DNA of 64,000 nucleotides from Botryotinia globosa. Taxonomy: Eukaryota; Ascomycota; Leotiomycetes; Helotiales; Sclerotiniaceae. This document shows, one piece after another, positions 1 through 12,720 of the stretch; the stretch's first letter is position 1; each line of letters begins with the position of its first letter. Below the pieces are notes generated by a model. It worked only from the letters and a program-made list of their open reading frames with translations. It did no database searches and was not told the DNA's origin. The translations under genes were made by a program, and so were the position numbers. The stretch lies in contig RCSZ01000006.1 in NCBI GenBank assembly GCA_014898425.1, positions 1,116,001 through 1,180,000 of the forward strand, written 5' to 3'.

Positions 1-850
1 ATTGAAATTATTTTATTATAAAAATTACAATTAATAACTCTATTTTATTTATTAATATATTATTATTGATATTATATAAAAATAAAATTTGATTATATAT
101 TTATACAAATAGTAATATATTCGATATTACAAAAAACTAATTCTACTTTATAATTTATAAATCAAAAATAATATCAATAATATCTTGAATTATTTCAATC
201 ACTCGATTATAATTGTTGAATTAATTAATAAGTATATTAGATATTTCGAAAATGTTAATAAATATTATAGAATTATTAATTAATAATAATTCTTGAATAA
301 CAAAAAATATAATTTGATTGTTTATATTTAGATTGAATAGAATCTAAGTAATTGTTTTTTGTTGTTGGAATAATAATTTATTGTGAGTTTTTGATTGTTG
401 AATGAAGAATGAATTAATTAGGGTTATTTTATTAATGATTTTCTGAATAAATTAATTAGATTATATTCTTAGTTTGATAGTTGGATTATTAATCATTATT
501 ATAAGAATATAATTTGATTATCTTATTTATTATAAAATTGAATTATTTTAATCAAATATAGTAAATCTGAAGCTATTTACTATTTGAAAAGAGTATAAAA
601 AAGGATTTGATTATAAGAAATATAATATTATAAAAAAAAACCTGGTGTTATAGGCTGGTAATTGATTTTGTTCATAGAAAAACTGCTGATTTGTTATTAT
701 ATATAAGTATAATTAAAATAAAAGAAATAATATTTAGAATTAGAAACAAAAACCAAGATAATGGTCCTTGCTTATCTAATCTACACTAAGCTAATTTAGT
801 GTATATATACATAATACTTGATTATATGCTTAAAAGTATAACAACATCAC
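1..850. other. AT-rich, gene-free block
   Basis: The sequence is almost entirely A and T, with long runs of A, T and TA-rich steps and very few G or C bases, up to roughly position 850. Composition then moves toward the normal level of the window. No open frame of useful length or recognisable gene remains. In filamentous ascomycetes such blocks are commonly old transposons degraded by repeat-induced point mutation (C to T in repeats), forming AT isochores. That origin is inferred; no transposon core is recognisable by eye. Confidence 0.75.
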
Positions 851-1510
851 ATCTAATTCAAACAATCCATTTGCAATGAGCCAAAGGACTATGGTTTTAC
901 CAAAAAATTAACAAACCATGAATTTTTGGAGTGCTTTTTTGCATTAATATTGATGATATTGGTATATATGTATATATATCTAATTCCGAAGGTATCCATT
1001 CATACATTAACAACATCTCAGCATTCATTCAGCAGAGCTTCAAACATCACATCTACAATACATTGCCACGGCCCGATGCTAACGAATTTCACATTACTGT
1101 ATCTCCGCATGCAAATTAGCTCTAAATACTCACTCACCGAAGATTCTCGAGACTGATAATTCAGCAGAGCATCTTAACTATCAAATTTTGATTTGACACA
1201 GATTGACTTTGGTTTCCTCTCTTACAGTGTTTCATTCTCTAGGCTGGCAATTTCAGATGACACCAGATATCAAATACGTTAGTTACATTTTCCGGATTCA
1301 TTCATTGACTTGATGGCTGATTGTTGGTCCATCTGTCTTTGTTGTCAGTTGATTCTGCTACGACCTGAACCAGTTGACAGGTTATTGAGCCAAACAAACC
1401 ATCTAGCATTAGCAAATGCGCCTCCAAAATCTTAGGGTTCAGCAACATAACTCTCTCCACTTTGACCTCATAGAACTCTTCTTGTTTCATTTTACTCGAC
1501 AAGTCTATCC
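851..1510. other. intergenic, 3' flank of the HET gene
   Basis: This is a transition zone from AT-rich to ordinary composition, followed by the 3' flank of the HET-domain gene. Short frames on both strands run through it. The minus-strand frame at 1302-1556 overlaps the end of the HET gene but looks like no known protein. No RNA gene or repeat was seen. Confidence 0.5.
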
Positions 1511-3983
1511 TTATCCAAGAGCCACTAGCATCCTTCTTGCTTCCGATCTTTTCCAAACTTCTTCTGGTATTTCTGCATTGTTGACCCTATACATGACTCC
1601 ATTTTTCCTCTCGACCTGCAATACAATTTTGGAAGGTTTAGATCCCGGATCTGGTGGGTTGTTGTTGGCAATTAGGATAAATTCGTAAGTACCGCCACCA
1701 CCCTCAGGCTTTTCTATACATGACGTTCCATCTTCCCGCGTATTTTCTTCTTCGAAATCACAATTTGCTGTTTGCGCAACCACGTTACCATTCGCATCCT
1801 TGATACCACGGTGCTTGTAAGTATATCGAGGTTCCCATGGTGTGTTTATTGAAGTCTCGTACTTCATTGTCATGATTTCCGAGAGCTCAAACTGAGCGAC
1901 TTCTGCCCAGAAAAATATGAGTTGGTCATCTGGGGTGTCGTCAAGTTTGTCAATTCCCAAGTCTGGATAGTGCTTTGGAATGTCCTTCAATGAAACCACG
2001 TTTGGACTAGATTGTTGTGATTGCAATGGGTGAAAACGAGTTTGTCCTCCAGGGACGTCTGAAGAAATTCTTGGTACCCGAACTAATCGGAGTGGTGAAT
2101 TTCGAAGTACATAGCATATAATCTCGGGATCCATACTGTATCCGCACATTGCGTTATTTACTTTTCCTATTACATTGTTCGCGGAAAAGAAACCACAGAA
2201 ACTCACCCTAGATCTCGATACCTTTCCTCCACGCGTATACTAATTGCATTGTGCCAGCCCAACCAAGACCAGGATGGAAATGGTACTCTTCTATTCAAAG
2301 ATGTAGTTTTCAACACCGTTAAATCTTTTCTTCTTCTAACGCCGAGTAGTGAGCCGGGTTCCCAACAAAGCCCCATCTCAAAATTTGTTGTAGGTAATCC
2401 CCATAGGAAAGTATCGCCGGTCAATTGCTTGACTTGTTCTAAAATGGCATGAATAGCGTCATGTGCATCCCCAGGGTTAGTAAGCTGCCTTTTAGTGAAA
2501 TCAAGGACTAGCAGTCTAAATCGATACCAAGTTTGTTCAATAACATCATCAGAAGCGAAGAAGCTGCGAAGAGAGGTATCGAGAAAGTATTCTGTTTCTT
2601 GGAGCCTAAACCAGCTTGTGTGTGCTAATGAAGTTTCGCAGTAGGTCTCTTCAGTTCTATGGCACTGTTTACAGGCCCATATAAGCTGTTGATCAGTGAA
2701 AATGATACTGCGTCTTGACAGTGCCCTTTCTTGTAGTGTCCATCCTCTCCGACTCCATTCAGCGTCATCCAGCTGGTGTGAGTATGGGAAACCATTATTG
2801 TGTGGGTTCAATGTTCTCATTAGCTTCATAGAAAATTGGGTATCGACCCTAGAAATGAGAGTTTGTGTCTGTTTTCCTGTTCGAGGAATTTGGAATCCTG
2901 GTAATCCAACTTCGGAATTTCTCCCAGAAGCAGCAATAAGCGTGACTTTTGAATGGGCATATATGCTTCCCATTTTACCAATTTGTATGGCTTTGTCAGA
3001 ATCGTCGTTTTGAATTATACACAGGGCATCGACCCACAGATGTCGGATTCCTAATTGTTGTGAAAATCCCATCGCGTCCTGGACAGTCTTTGAAACGCGT
3101 CCATTGAGAGAGCCTGGTTCTTGGAGCACTTTCCAGTTATCTTTCAAGAGAACCGTTTTTTGAGGGCCACCCCACATATAGCTCAATGCTGCGTACTGGA
3201 AGTATGCAATATTGACATCACGAAACTCCACAATCTTACTTTCCCGCACGTCAATCAGACGGAATATTGGAGTTTCACTGCTCAAAAGATTAGCAAGGTG
3301 CCTTTGACCAAGATTTCACGAGCTTTCCTTGTGTGCGCTTGATCTGGGAGCTTTGAGTTGGAACACTCCACATGGTTATCTTGACATTCTCGAAGCCATT
3401 GAGCTGGAAGTTTAACATCAATGATCTCCGGTCTTAACCTTCCAGAAAAAACAGCCGCCTTATGATTGACATTTCCATTCCCGGTATCGTTATCACATAC
3501 CTCTACGTCGTAGGTTTGAAACGCATCATTTATGAAATACCACGGGAATGTTTCAGTATCTGTACGAAGTCCTGGTTTATCAATTTCCTCCCCTTCTCCT
3601 ATCGGATACCAAATCAAGTCGATCCTATACAAATGCATGAATTCGCACTCAGATCCCCACGCCATCGCCTTGACGGGTAATACACGAGCACATGCTTCGA
3701 TGGAAGCAACACATTCGAAGGAGTCCAGGTCGCGCATACGATTGTCTTTTTGATCAGACAAAACATCGCAAATTGCTGAACAAAAAGGACATTCAGATGA
3801 GGATTGGCGTACGCGGTATTGAAAGCCAAGACTAAACTTGGGTCTGTCTCTTTTATGAGAAGACGACTTGAAGGGGTAAGAATCTGGAATCACTGATTTG
3901 ACATTGAGAGATATTAATTCCTCGATAGTTGGACAGCGAAGCATCTCAAATTCGATAGCGCTGCAGTACTCACAGAGAGGCAT
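1511..3983 (-). CDS. HET-domain (heterokaryon incompatibility) protein, frame broken
   Basis: HET-domain proteins mediate non-self recognition and cell death after fusion of incompatible hyphae. The N-terminal part (3983 to about 3282) has a Cys-rich start (CEYC, later CPFC) and a WLRECQDNHVEC segment typical of the region before HET. The next part carries the HET core: RLIDV, YAALSYMWGG, LWVDALCI and a WSRRGWTLQERALS block. The C-terminal part ends in RRMLVALG, a usual family ending. One intron is clear: 2136-2206, 71 nt, donor GTGAGT, phase 2, joining ...RYRDLG to MDPEIICY. The junction at 3283-3315 does not work: the first frame stops at 3282 and the second is open only from about 3315. 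No GT-AG pair of normal size keeps both frames and the conserved cysteine, so a one-base indel is the simplest reading. It lies next to the AT-rich block, a usual place for such accessory genes. Confidence 0.75.
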
Positions 3984-4655
3984 TTTGACTCGGAGAATTG
4001 TTGTATGTTAATCTGATGGGCAGTAGGCTCTGGTGCAATGGATGAAAGTCGAAGGCACCACTTCTGCTTACTGTACCGCTCTCCCATTCTCCCACTTTTC
4101 GTCGCCCCACGTGTCATGCTTGATCTTACGTCGAGCAGAAATAGTACCTGTTGCAAGCAATGCGGCTGCTTACTTGCCTTTCGTATTATGCCAGACCGCA
4201 CTAATACTGATACAAACCATAACGATTTTGATGAATATAATAATTCATGATTGTTGCAAAACTGTTGTTGTGCCACTTTTGAATGACTATCGCGTAAATA
4301 TCAAAGATTGAAATGACCAGCTCTCAAGTATCATCTCTCGAATTAATGAAACGATGCTCTCCAGGTTCTTCTAATGAAGGAGTTCTTCTTCTCGTATTAT
4401 ATATACATGGTGAAACTTTTGCCATCAACGAGCCTGACCCTTCAAACGATTGGTGGTCCAGTACTAGACATGTGATAGTGAGGGCTACGTGTGACACAGG
4501 GCCAGGTAGTAAGCACTCTATGTTACAGTAGATACCAGACTAAAATCCAGCAGGATTCGAACCCAAAAGAACACTATCTCGAGACCATCTACAAATCCTC
4601 TTCTCGAGATCAACACTAATGACATGGTAGATATGCAAGTCAAATCATGACAGGC
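3984..4655. other. intergenic between HET gene and small membrane-protein gene
   Basis: This holds the HET gene promoter side and the 3' flank of the small gene that follows. Several short overlapping frames on both strands show no family features. A sequence matching a pol III B box (GGTTCGAATCC on the minus strand, about 4552-4563) is present, but no tRNA fold can be built around it. Nothing else was seen. Confidence 0.5.
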
Positions 4656-5130
4656 TCATGATTTCTTCGCCTCAGTAATCGGTTCTTTTGGTTCCGATTC
4701 CGATTTACCATTGGGTTTTGGCGGAGAACTTGTCCAGAATTTGGCAGACTGCCACCAAGAAGCCTCTGGACTCTCAGATGGGTTTAACAAAGTTTTCGTA
4801 GTAGCAGCACGACTTGCTTCTACTTCTGCCACCCTAGCCACTTCGCTTTCCTTGGTTTGAATTGGGTGTTCAAAGGCTACCCTATACCGATTTAGTCAAT
4901 CGGAATACAAACATGTAGCAAATCGGTTTTCAAATCTCAACCTTTATGCTTCATGTACCTACTTTGCCTGCAAGTTGTTTTCTTGTTGCTCTTTTAACGC
5001 TGGTCCGAAAACCCAGATGCCTAAAGTCTTCTCAGTAAATAGTTACCAATACAACGTAATGCCACATACCATTACCAATGCCAAAGGCCGTGGCTAAGAA
5101 TAAAGGGAATATTCCTTTAACTTTACTCAT
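4656..5130 (-). CDS. small single-pass membrane protein (114 aa), unknown
   Basis: Three exons close in phase: 5130-5070, 5020-4963 and 4881-4656. Introns have donors GTATGT and GTAGGT and acceptors TTTAG and TATAG. The 114-residue product starts MSKVKGIFPLFLATAFGIGN, a hydrophobic segment (about residues 6-26) that looks like an N-terminal membrane anchor. A polar helix-prone stretch (KEQQENNLQAK) follows, then a Ser/Pro/Lys/Glu-rich tail containing EASWWQSAKFW. Small proteins of this layout often sit in mitochondrial or ER membranes, but I do not recognise the family and assign no function. The gene is divergent from MMS22 with 254 bp between start codons, so the two share a promoter region. 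Confidence 0.7.
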
Positions 5131-5384
5131 GGTTGCCTCCGATAACAAAAGTTTGTACTGATGAGATTCCTTTTTGGGCAGTGAAGGTCTTCACATGAGC
5201 GAATCATAGATGACTAAGAACCGCACTAGTAGTTCTCTCGACTGCCGTAAAAAGTTGGTCGCGTAAAGTGGTTCAGTCGCGTCAACCTCAAAACGCAATG
5301 GGGACTAGGTAACCAACCATCCCTTCAGACTCGCGCTTCGAAAAGGACTTACACTTTTCGATTATAACATGTTATTCGACATAA
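5131..5384. promoter_or_regulatory. bidirectional promoter, small membrane protein / MMS22
   Basis: These 254 bp separate two divergent start codons. Two copies of GTCGCGT (reverse ACGCGAC) lie at 5258-5264 and 5276-5282, 18 bp apart. The ACGCG core is that of MBF/DSC1-type cell-cycle elements (MCB). The flanking base differs from the ideal ACGCGT, so the assignment is tentative. Confidence 0.45.
5258..5282. promoter_or_regulatory. two ACGCGAC (MCB-like) elements upstream of MMS22
   Basis: GTCGCGT occurs at 5258-5264 and again at 5276-5282, both in the same orientation and about 105-125 bp before the MMS22 start. Read on the minus strand they are ACGCGAC, sharing the ACGCG core bound by MBF/DSC1 factors at G1/S genes. 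Binding is inferred. Confidence 0.4.
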
Positions 5385-8300
5385 ATGGCAGATTGGAAGG
5401 AGAAAGGAGTGGTTCCGGATTCTGAGGATGAAGAAGAATTTGATTCCCAAAATACTATAAATCATGAGATACGAGACAATGCCGCAGACGACGAGTTTCA
5501 TGACATCGACGATGTTCTCGAGAAAATTAACAACGTCAGAAGAGAGGATGAAGAAGCATGTCCCAATACGAGAGATATGGTTGAGGAGATCGGGATGTCT
5601 CAAGCTTCATCCGTTGACATGATTCAATCTTTTGATATAGTCAATGACAAATTTGTTGACAGTCCGATAGAAGTAATTATGAAAGACTCCTCGGGCAGTG
5701 TGAAACGAAATCAAGACGAACCTATCGAAACTGGAGCGACTACGTTCTTACGCGAAGCCACTCTGGAAGCAGAGGCCGACGAGGTTTCCAGAAGCTGGGT
5801 TAAAGCTCTATCCCCAGCATCCAGCATCCTGTCATCGCCTCCAACAAGCCCTATTCGATCGTCTCCAGTGGCACAGCCTCTTTCATCTCCTGTCCAACAA
5901 CCCATATTTTCAAGTCCTACAGAGCAGATACGCGAGGAGTCTCCAGCACAAGCGCAACCAGGCTTTGATAACCCAGACTACCTTCCGAGGAGGCAATTTA
6001 GAGAAAGGAAGCCTGTGCAAATACATCCATTTCTCTTGGAGCAACAACGGTACGAGCGGAGGATGAAGGCTTCTCACATTAAACCTATTCGACTTCCACA
6101 AAGTCAAGATGAACCTAGTCGAAAGAAAAGAGTCACACATAATCAAGAATCGTGGGATAAGGATTTTCAAGACCCAGAAGAGGCGGAAGCGGGTGATATG
6201 GAAGAGAGCCAGCCCATCACACTCACCGGAGGCTCTTCATCACAGTCGCTATTAGTAGATAGCGTACGCGAAACCATCAAGGAGCCAAATAATCTCATAT
6301 TGGGGGAAGAAGAAGATACCGATCACGAATTTCCAGACCTTCCAGATTTGTTCAGACAAAAGTCAAATCTAGTAAAGCCCAAGCAAAAGAGATCCTCAAA
6401 GAAGTACTCAACTAAAAATCGGCCGAAATTGCCAAAGCAAGTCCAAAGTGTGAATAAAGAACCTAGATTAGACATCTACGATTTTCCCAGCCCATCTTCG
6501 ACTGGTTCTTCCCCCATTCGTTCAAGATCTGTACGAAGGCCTAGGTCTCGTGTGATTTCTGTTACATCCTCACCTGCTTCAGCTCCTGTTTGGTTGGATC
6601 AGAGCTCTCCACAATCTCGGCGAATCACAGAAGTCCCCACTCCGATTACGAGTGCTATCAAAGCCTCTTCACACACATCCCCTTCCAAAATGATGTTGGA
6701 TACAGAGGATCCGTTTGCCGATCCGATAGAAATCCCTTCTTCGGTATCTGGTTCGTCGTCGTCGTCATCTTCGGAAGAGGAGGACGAAATGGTATTCTTG
6801 AAGAAAAGAATAAAACACGTACTACCTGCATCCCATTTAAGACTTGATCAGAGAAGAAAAGAGACACGAGAATTAAAACTTCAAGCAAAGATTCATCAAA
6901 AGAGTAACGAAAAGCGTGTTGGTGTTGGAGTTGCTCTTCCTGTTGTGCGAGGATCTAATCAAGCAGCTTCCACGCAACCTGCTAATCAACTTGCATTTTT
7001 GGAATCTGACGAAAGTGATGAGCCCGATGAGAACAACTTCGAAGGATTTTTCATGGAAGACGATGAACGAACTGGAGCTTCTAGCCTATTCCAAGAATCG
7101 ACTTCCGGGTTTGCTATTGAAGATGATCGTGTCGACAGTATGCTGCCAACTCCAAGCCGCAAACGTGTAGCCAAGAGTTCATTGAAGCAGCCCAATGCTA
7201 AACGTCTAATGAATTCTTCATCTCATATTTGGAATAAACAATCACAATCATACCAACCGAGGATAACTTCGCATCTCACGGCTATAGCTCCAGCTACGCG
7301 CCAGGCCAGCAAACCAAAACGAAGACGGCTCAAGAAGACGCCGCCCAAGCTTAGTATATTAGACGTTGCTGAGAATGCCGGTTATTTTGAGCCAGATGCA
7401 CCAGCATTCCTCAAGGTAGCGGCTCGAAGCGCAAGATCGCGAAAGGGACTTGGACGTCAAAGTCCAACGCGGAAGTTTATCAGGCTTGCGACTCGCGAAG
7501 ATACTGCTGATGCCCAATCAGTCTTGCAAGATTGGACGAACCGCAAAATTAGGCCCGGGAATGTTTCATACATACCTCGAACCGAGAATGTCAACGCATA
7601 TCCGCTCACTGAAATCTCTACCAATCATCAAACGAAGCTTCCGTCACCCATTATGAAGCTTCAGACGAGCCTACGAAAGTCTCAGCCGAGCACTGAATAC
7701 ACCAATACAAGGAAAATTCGCGTCCCCAGAGCGAGGCAGCTCTCGATGAACGAGTTTGTGGCGAATAGAGATGTGGAAGCAGAAATGCCTCAATCGAAAA
7801 ATGCTTCAACTGCCACTACCAAGACTAAACAGAGAGCACGCCCAAATTATTATTTTGCAGCACCATCCGCACGATCAGCGCAGCTTGAAGCAAAGCAGTT
7901 CCCTACCAAAACTCTGGAACCGCGGAAGAAGACCCTCGATGCCCTTTTCCGTATGAGTCGCCAGCAACCTTTACAGCGAGGAAATCTCCAGCTCAGCCGT
8001 TTCTTGGCCGATGATGATGACATACATCCTTCAATAGAATCCAATGTTCCCAGTGGGGAAGATGATGTAATATCAAGCAGTCTTACAAGGAAGGTGGTGA
8101 AGCAGCCTCGACGTCGGAAGCGGTTACCTCAACGTATAGATGCAGGTGCAGCTATCTACCGTCAACCGAGTGAGCCACTCATATCGTCCTTATTGATCCC
8201 TGCACTGGGTGAAGTAGGCACCGACCAAGGGAAACTTTTTGGTCTAGGAAAATTTGGCACAAGGTATCCTCAACATTTTGACGTTTTTCCACTGCAGGCG

Positions 8301-11300
8301 GGAATATATTTCCACGAGACTACCTTCCTTGGCAGTGGATGCCTTGCAAATACTTTGAACAATATAGACCCCGGTTTATCTGATGATAACAGGCCTGCGA
8401 TGACAATTGAAGTGGGAGACAATGTTTTCATATGGGGGAACTGGAATGCCATTGTCTCCGAGCAAATGGGCGTTTGCGTTGACTGGCTAGCAGAAAAACT
8501 TACTGATATATCTGAGGTGCTGAACAAGACTGACTTGATGGCGACCACCAACGTTATCCTGGATTATGTACAGCATGGTGTGAATTTCTCAAGTTCTGAG
8601 CTGATGTCTGAATTTTTGCTACGAATGTTAGATATACTAGAAGACTTTTCGTATCGCCTCAATATATGTCATGTGTCTAGAGTGAACAACCGGCAAGCGA
8701 TTCAGGTCACTGCTAGACTTTTGGTTCTATCGCTTCGATTACTACGCCTTTCACAAAATGATGCACATATATCGACTCTCCGCTTCGAAGAACTATTGCA
8801 GAAATTGGCAAGTTCTTGTATCGGCCTCTTAATATCGGAAGGTCTAGAATCTGTAAGAAAGTTGTACGAAGACCTGCAGTATCTGTCTGTAAGAGAGGGT
8901 GGCATAAGAAACGATCGCTACGTCCCTGAATCTTGGGTCATCATCATTCATGTTTTAAAAGCTGCAAAGATTCCACGAGTTTCGTTTTGGGATGTTGCAA
9001 ACATACAATTGGGCATCAAAAGTATAAGTTCGTTACAGGATGCCAATTCGATGGAAAACCTATGGCTCTCCATGTTCTCTCTTCTGCCACTTTTCGGTTT
9101 TGATGAAAATGGTTATGTTTCGTCGGTTTCATGGCAGGAAAATGCATTCGAAAATTGGTCACTTCCGCAGCAATTGATCAAAAGGGTATTTGCACTTTAT
9201 GCGTCGAATGTTAGACAATCGCCAAGCTTCAACGATTACTGCAGAGCAATTGTGAGCCGATGTCATTACCTGATATCAAAATGGGGTTGGTGGAAGTGTA
9301 GCGGGATGATTGGCACTCTGTTTGATTGCTTTGCCTTACAGAAGCTCGCAAATTTACGAAATGAAGAGGTTTATCAGTCACCTCAATTTCTGGAAGACTT
9401 GACTATAGAATCTCCACTAGATATCGAACCAGAAGACCGCTGCTTTCATATTTTTCTCAAGTTGGTGGCCATTGCAATCAGGCATCAGCGTGCAGTAGGT
9501 GATACTAAAGGTATTAGGAATCTGGTTGCGCGGATCTTGCCAAACCACGATCGACAATTTCCAAAAGAAGAGGCGATTTTTCATCGTGATCTTGCCTCGC
9601 TGCGCAACCATCATGACCTTCTGTGCACAGTATACTGGGCTGCCCCACCAGGTTACGGACCGTCCATTACCTTGCTGCAGAAGCTTGTTTCGGCTGCTCA
9701 CTCACACAACGAAGCCTTTTTAATAAATTTAAGGGCTTGGGAACGGCTTGCTCGGTTCACCTTGTCTAATATTCCCGCCAGTTTCACTGTTGAATCATAT
9801 GGACCATTTGTCACTTGGCAGGGTTCTTTCTTCAATAGTCTGCTCGAAGAATATGTGGAACTAACCCAAGTTCGGCAGCAACTACATATTCAATCCGACG
9901 GAACTTTTCAAACAGATGTTGACTGTAATCGAGGAAGCACCATGTCCTGTATACAAGCTGTGGCGAGATCGACCATAGAAACATTGAAATGCACAAATTC
10001 AACAACCTTGAAGCATACCATAAACCTGGGTAAGGGTCTTTGTTGTGGAATTGTTGTTGACGGAGTTATGTGCTAATATATCCTTAGACATGCTTGCGAA
10101 AATGTTATCTATAGGCTCCTCCAAGGATAAAATTGACCAAGAATTAACCTCATCTGCAATCGAAATCCTCAGCTGTCATATGTATCAACTCAATAACGCA
10201 GAGCCAGAGAGCAAATCTGAAGCAAGTCCAGATGGAGATGAAGAATTTGACAGCCAGGATTTGGAGTGTGATCCCGACTGGGCGAAAGAAATGCAGTTCA
10301 TGGACGATTATCTTCACGTATGCTCTACTCCATTTCGTAATATTGCTTCGCCAAGCTAACTTTGTCAGCCGCTTGATAGTGCAATCACATCAACCTTCCG
10401 AGATTTAGTTCAAAGAATATTGCATGATGGCCCGGTTTCACTAGAACATGCGACGAATTACTCCTTTATAGGGCGCTTGATTAAGTGCTGGGCTCTCTTC
10501 ATCTCTGCTTTTATAAAGTTCGGCATTTATGTATGATCTCTCAAAGGCCGCTGCTCTAATATTATGCTAACGGCCATACTAGTCTCTCAAGGCCTTCCTA
10601 ACTGTCGGTGTAAACGCAGTCTTTGAACATCGAGAGAAATCGCATTGTACGCTTTTAGCTTGGCCGCTATATCTCAGCGAGCTACTTGAGCACACAAAAT
10701 CATTACATTCTAATGTAAGCACTTCTAGGTGTCTTTAAATGCCTTCAATTTTACTAACAGCCTTGCAGATTCCTGGCTTCGACGTTGGATCAGAATGGAT
10801 GATAGCTGTCTCCAAGCCACAACACGAACTTCGTTGGGAGAATGCTTTGACTTATCAACTATTGAAGAAAGGACACTTTCTCCTTGCGAGCGAGACTATA
10901 AACGATGCATCTTCCAAATCTCTCACGGAGGAAGCACCCTCTGCAAAGAGGAATCAATATTTTATCAGAGGTAAGCTTTCATAGATATAATCTGAACTTG
11001 TGTTAACCAGTCTAGGCGCTATTATCAGAATCCAGAAGATTTTCTCGGACCAAGCGTTACTTGCTTCCACGTTTAACAATATGACTAGAGAGACTGTCAA
11101 GACCAAGTTCTCGGCCTTACTGAATTCTACCATGCTCTCAATGCAACAGCACTTGCAAAAGCTCCAGACTACCAACGCCATTGCTCACAAAGAGTATGTG
11201 AGCTTTGTACAAGAAGTTGTCTCGCAAATCCGTTCTCATTGTAGCAATATCTGTCCCCCCTTAGAATTCTTCTTCCGCCAGTCTCCTGCGTACTGGCCTC

Positions 11301-12151
11301 CAGAGACGGATCCTACTCTTTACTTGGCAGGTTTAACATCATATACACTTCAACTTTCTTCGGAACGGGGAAAAGCACGGAATGGATTGATATACTATCT
11401 TTGGAATGGATTCAGAAGTTCACTGTCGGCTACCGATACACTTTATAGCTACATTAACCAGATCTCGAAGGGTGCACGGCATAGGGAAATGCTGGAATTC
11501 TTGCTGGCTGACATCGTGCCTTCCACACTGGAAGTCGCATTCGAAAACGAAGCTGGCTGGCTCGCATGCGAAGTCTACATGGTAGCAGTATCAAAAGCTT
11601 TTGAAAGCCTCGTTCTGAGCGGACAGCAACTCGGGCAAGTCATGGCTCACATGAAAATACTGCTACAATATACTTTCAACAGCCTTGGTAGTCACTATGG
11701 TAGATTTGGCCATGCTGTTGAAGCCGTGCATCCCAGTCATCGAGGTATTATTGCTGTCATCTTTCGATTTTGGTGTGCGTGCAGGCCGCACCTGTACAAC
11801 CTAAATACTGGCGCTGAAAGTGGTCTGGGCGATATATTTGAATGCTTCGATGGCTTTGTGAAGGCATCAATACTATGTTTTACAAACGACCAAGACATCA
11901 GGTTCCAATTCAGGCACTTTGATATAGGGAAGGTGGGCAACGACGTTGCTATAGAAGAGATCTCGCGCGAAGTTCAAAGCAATTGGAGGGTAAACATGGC
12001 ACATGGAGGAGTCGATGTACGGATGAATGATGGTACAATTGTGAATCATTGTTGCAACAACGGTCCCCGAGATCTTCGTGAGGTACTTCAAGGAATACTT
12101 CCGGAATCTGATATGAGAAAGGCTGTAGCTTCATTGGATTGCTACTTTTGA
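5385..12151 (+). CDS. MMS22/Mus7 family DNA replication-repair protein
   Basis: The Mms22/Mus7 family protects and restarts damaged replication forks. In yeast Mms22 works with the Rtt101-Mms1 cullin ligase downstream of H3K56 acetylation. Six exons close in phase: 5385-10029, 10088-10317, 10369-10530, 10583-10714, 10769-10970 and 11016-12151. They give 2,168 residues. The N-terminus (MADWKEKGVVPDSEDEEEFD) is the acidic start typical of fungal members. Residues up to about 900 are disordered, Ser/Pro/Arg/Lys-rich, with SSPxxSP-type clusters. The conserved region begins around residue 935 with KLFGLGKFGTRYPQHFDVFP and FHETTFLGSG and continues as helical sequence to the C-terminus. Introns are 45-58 nt with clear branch points such as TGCTAAT. 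The start is supported by the family-like N-terminus and absence of in-frame ATG nearby upstream. Confidence 0.9.
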
Positions 12152-12720
12152 ATAGCTAGATATAGCAATAGACGTATATATCTATATCATGATTTTGCTT
12201 TTGTGCCTTTGAGCCTTTCTCTCAAACCCGCTAGAGGGTGGAAATGAATACTACAATCGAGTACTCATGAGCAATGCTTTTCACTTCACAGTGAGGAAGT
12301 CGAAACTATACTTTTGATATATTGAAAATCTCTTTTTTAATGGAAACCACACTCGTTCAATTGGAGCGTTCGTACACAATGGGCAGAGACGAATGAAAAT
12401 GAGAATAGTGATTCTCGTCCATCTAGCGATGGTGGCGATGATTCGATGATTTGGAGAAGAAACCCATGAATCACAATTATTGGCTACAATCTATTACCAG
12501 AAAATGAAACATTGAGTTATCATAACAAGGACTACAGTCGCTGGCACTCAAATACAACAAAGTAAATTATCTGAACCGATTTTAACTTTTGATTATCAAA
12601 TCAACATATCATATTTCCAAATAGATTCTTACACGATCATTCTTCGCTAAATCAAAAATATCAATTGTAGTGGTAAAAGGTAATGTTAGTTGAGATGCTT
12701 TATCCTGTCGCGTTTGAGTA
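12152..12720. other. convergent intergenic region
   Basis: This is the 3' flank of MMS22 and of the convergent charged-protein gene. It contains no supported gene or RNA. Confidence 0.5.

Noticed and set aside
1302..1556. Minus-strand frame of 84 codons past the HET gene end
   Set aside because: The HET gene ends normally at RRMLVALG and a stop at 1511. This frame overlaps it in another register and has no family features.
4545..4620. Possible tRNA on the minus strand
   Set aside because: A perfect B box (GGTTCGAATCC) is present, but the T stem, acceptor stem and anticodon arm cannot be paired. At most it is a tRNA- or SINE-derived fragment.
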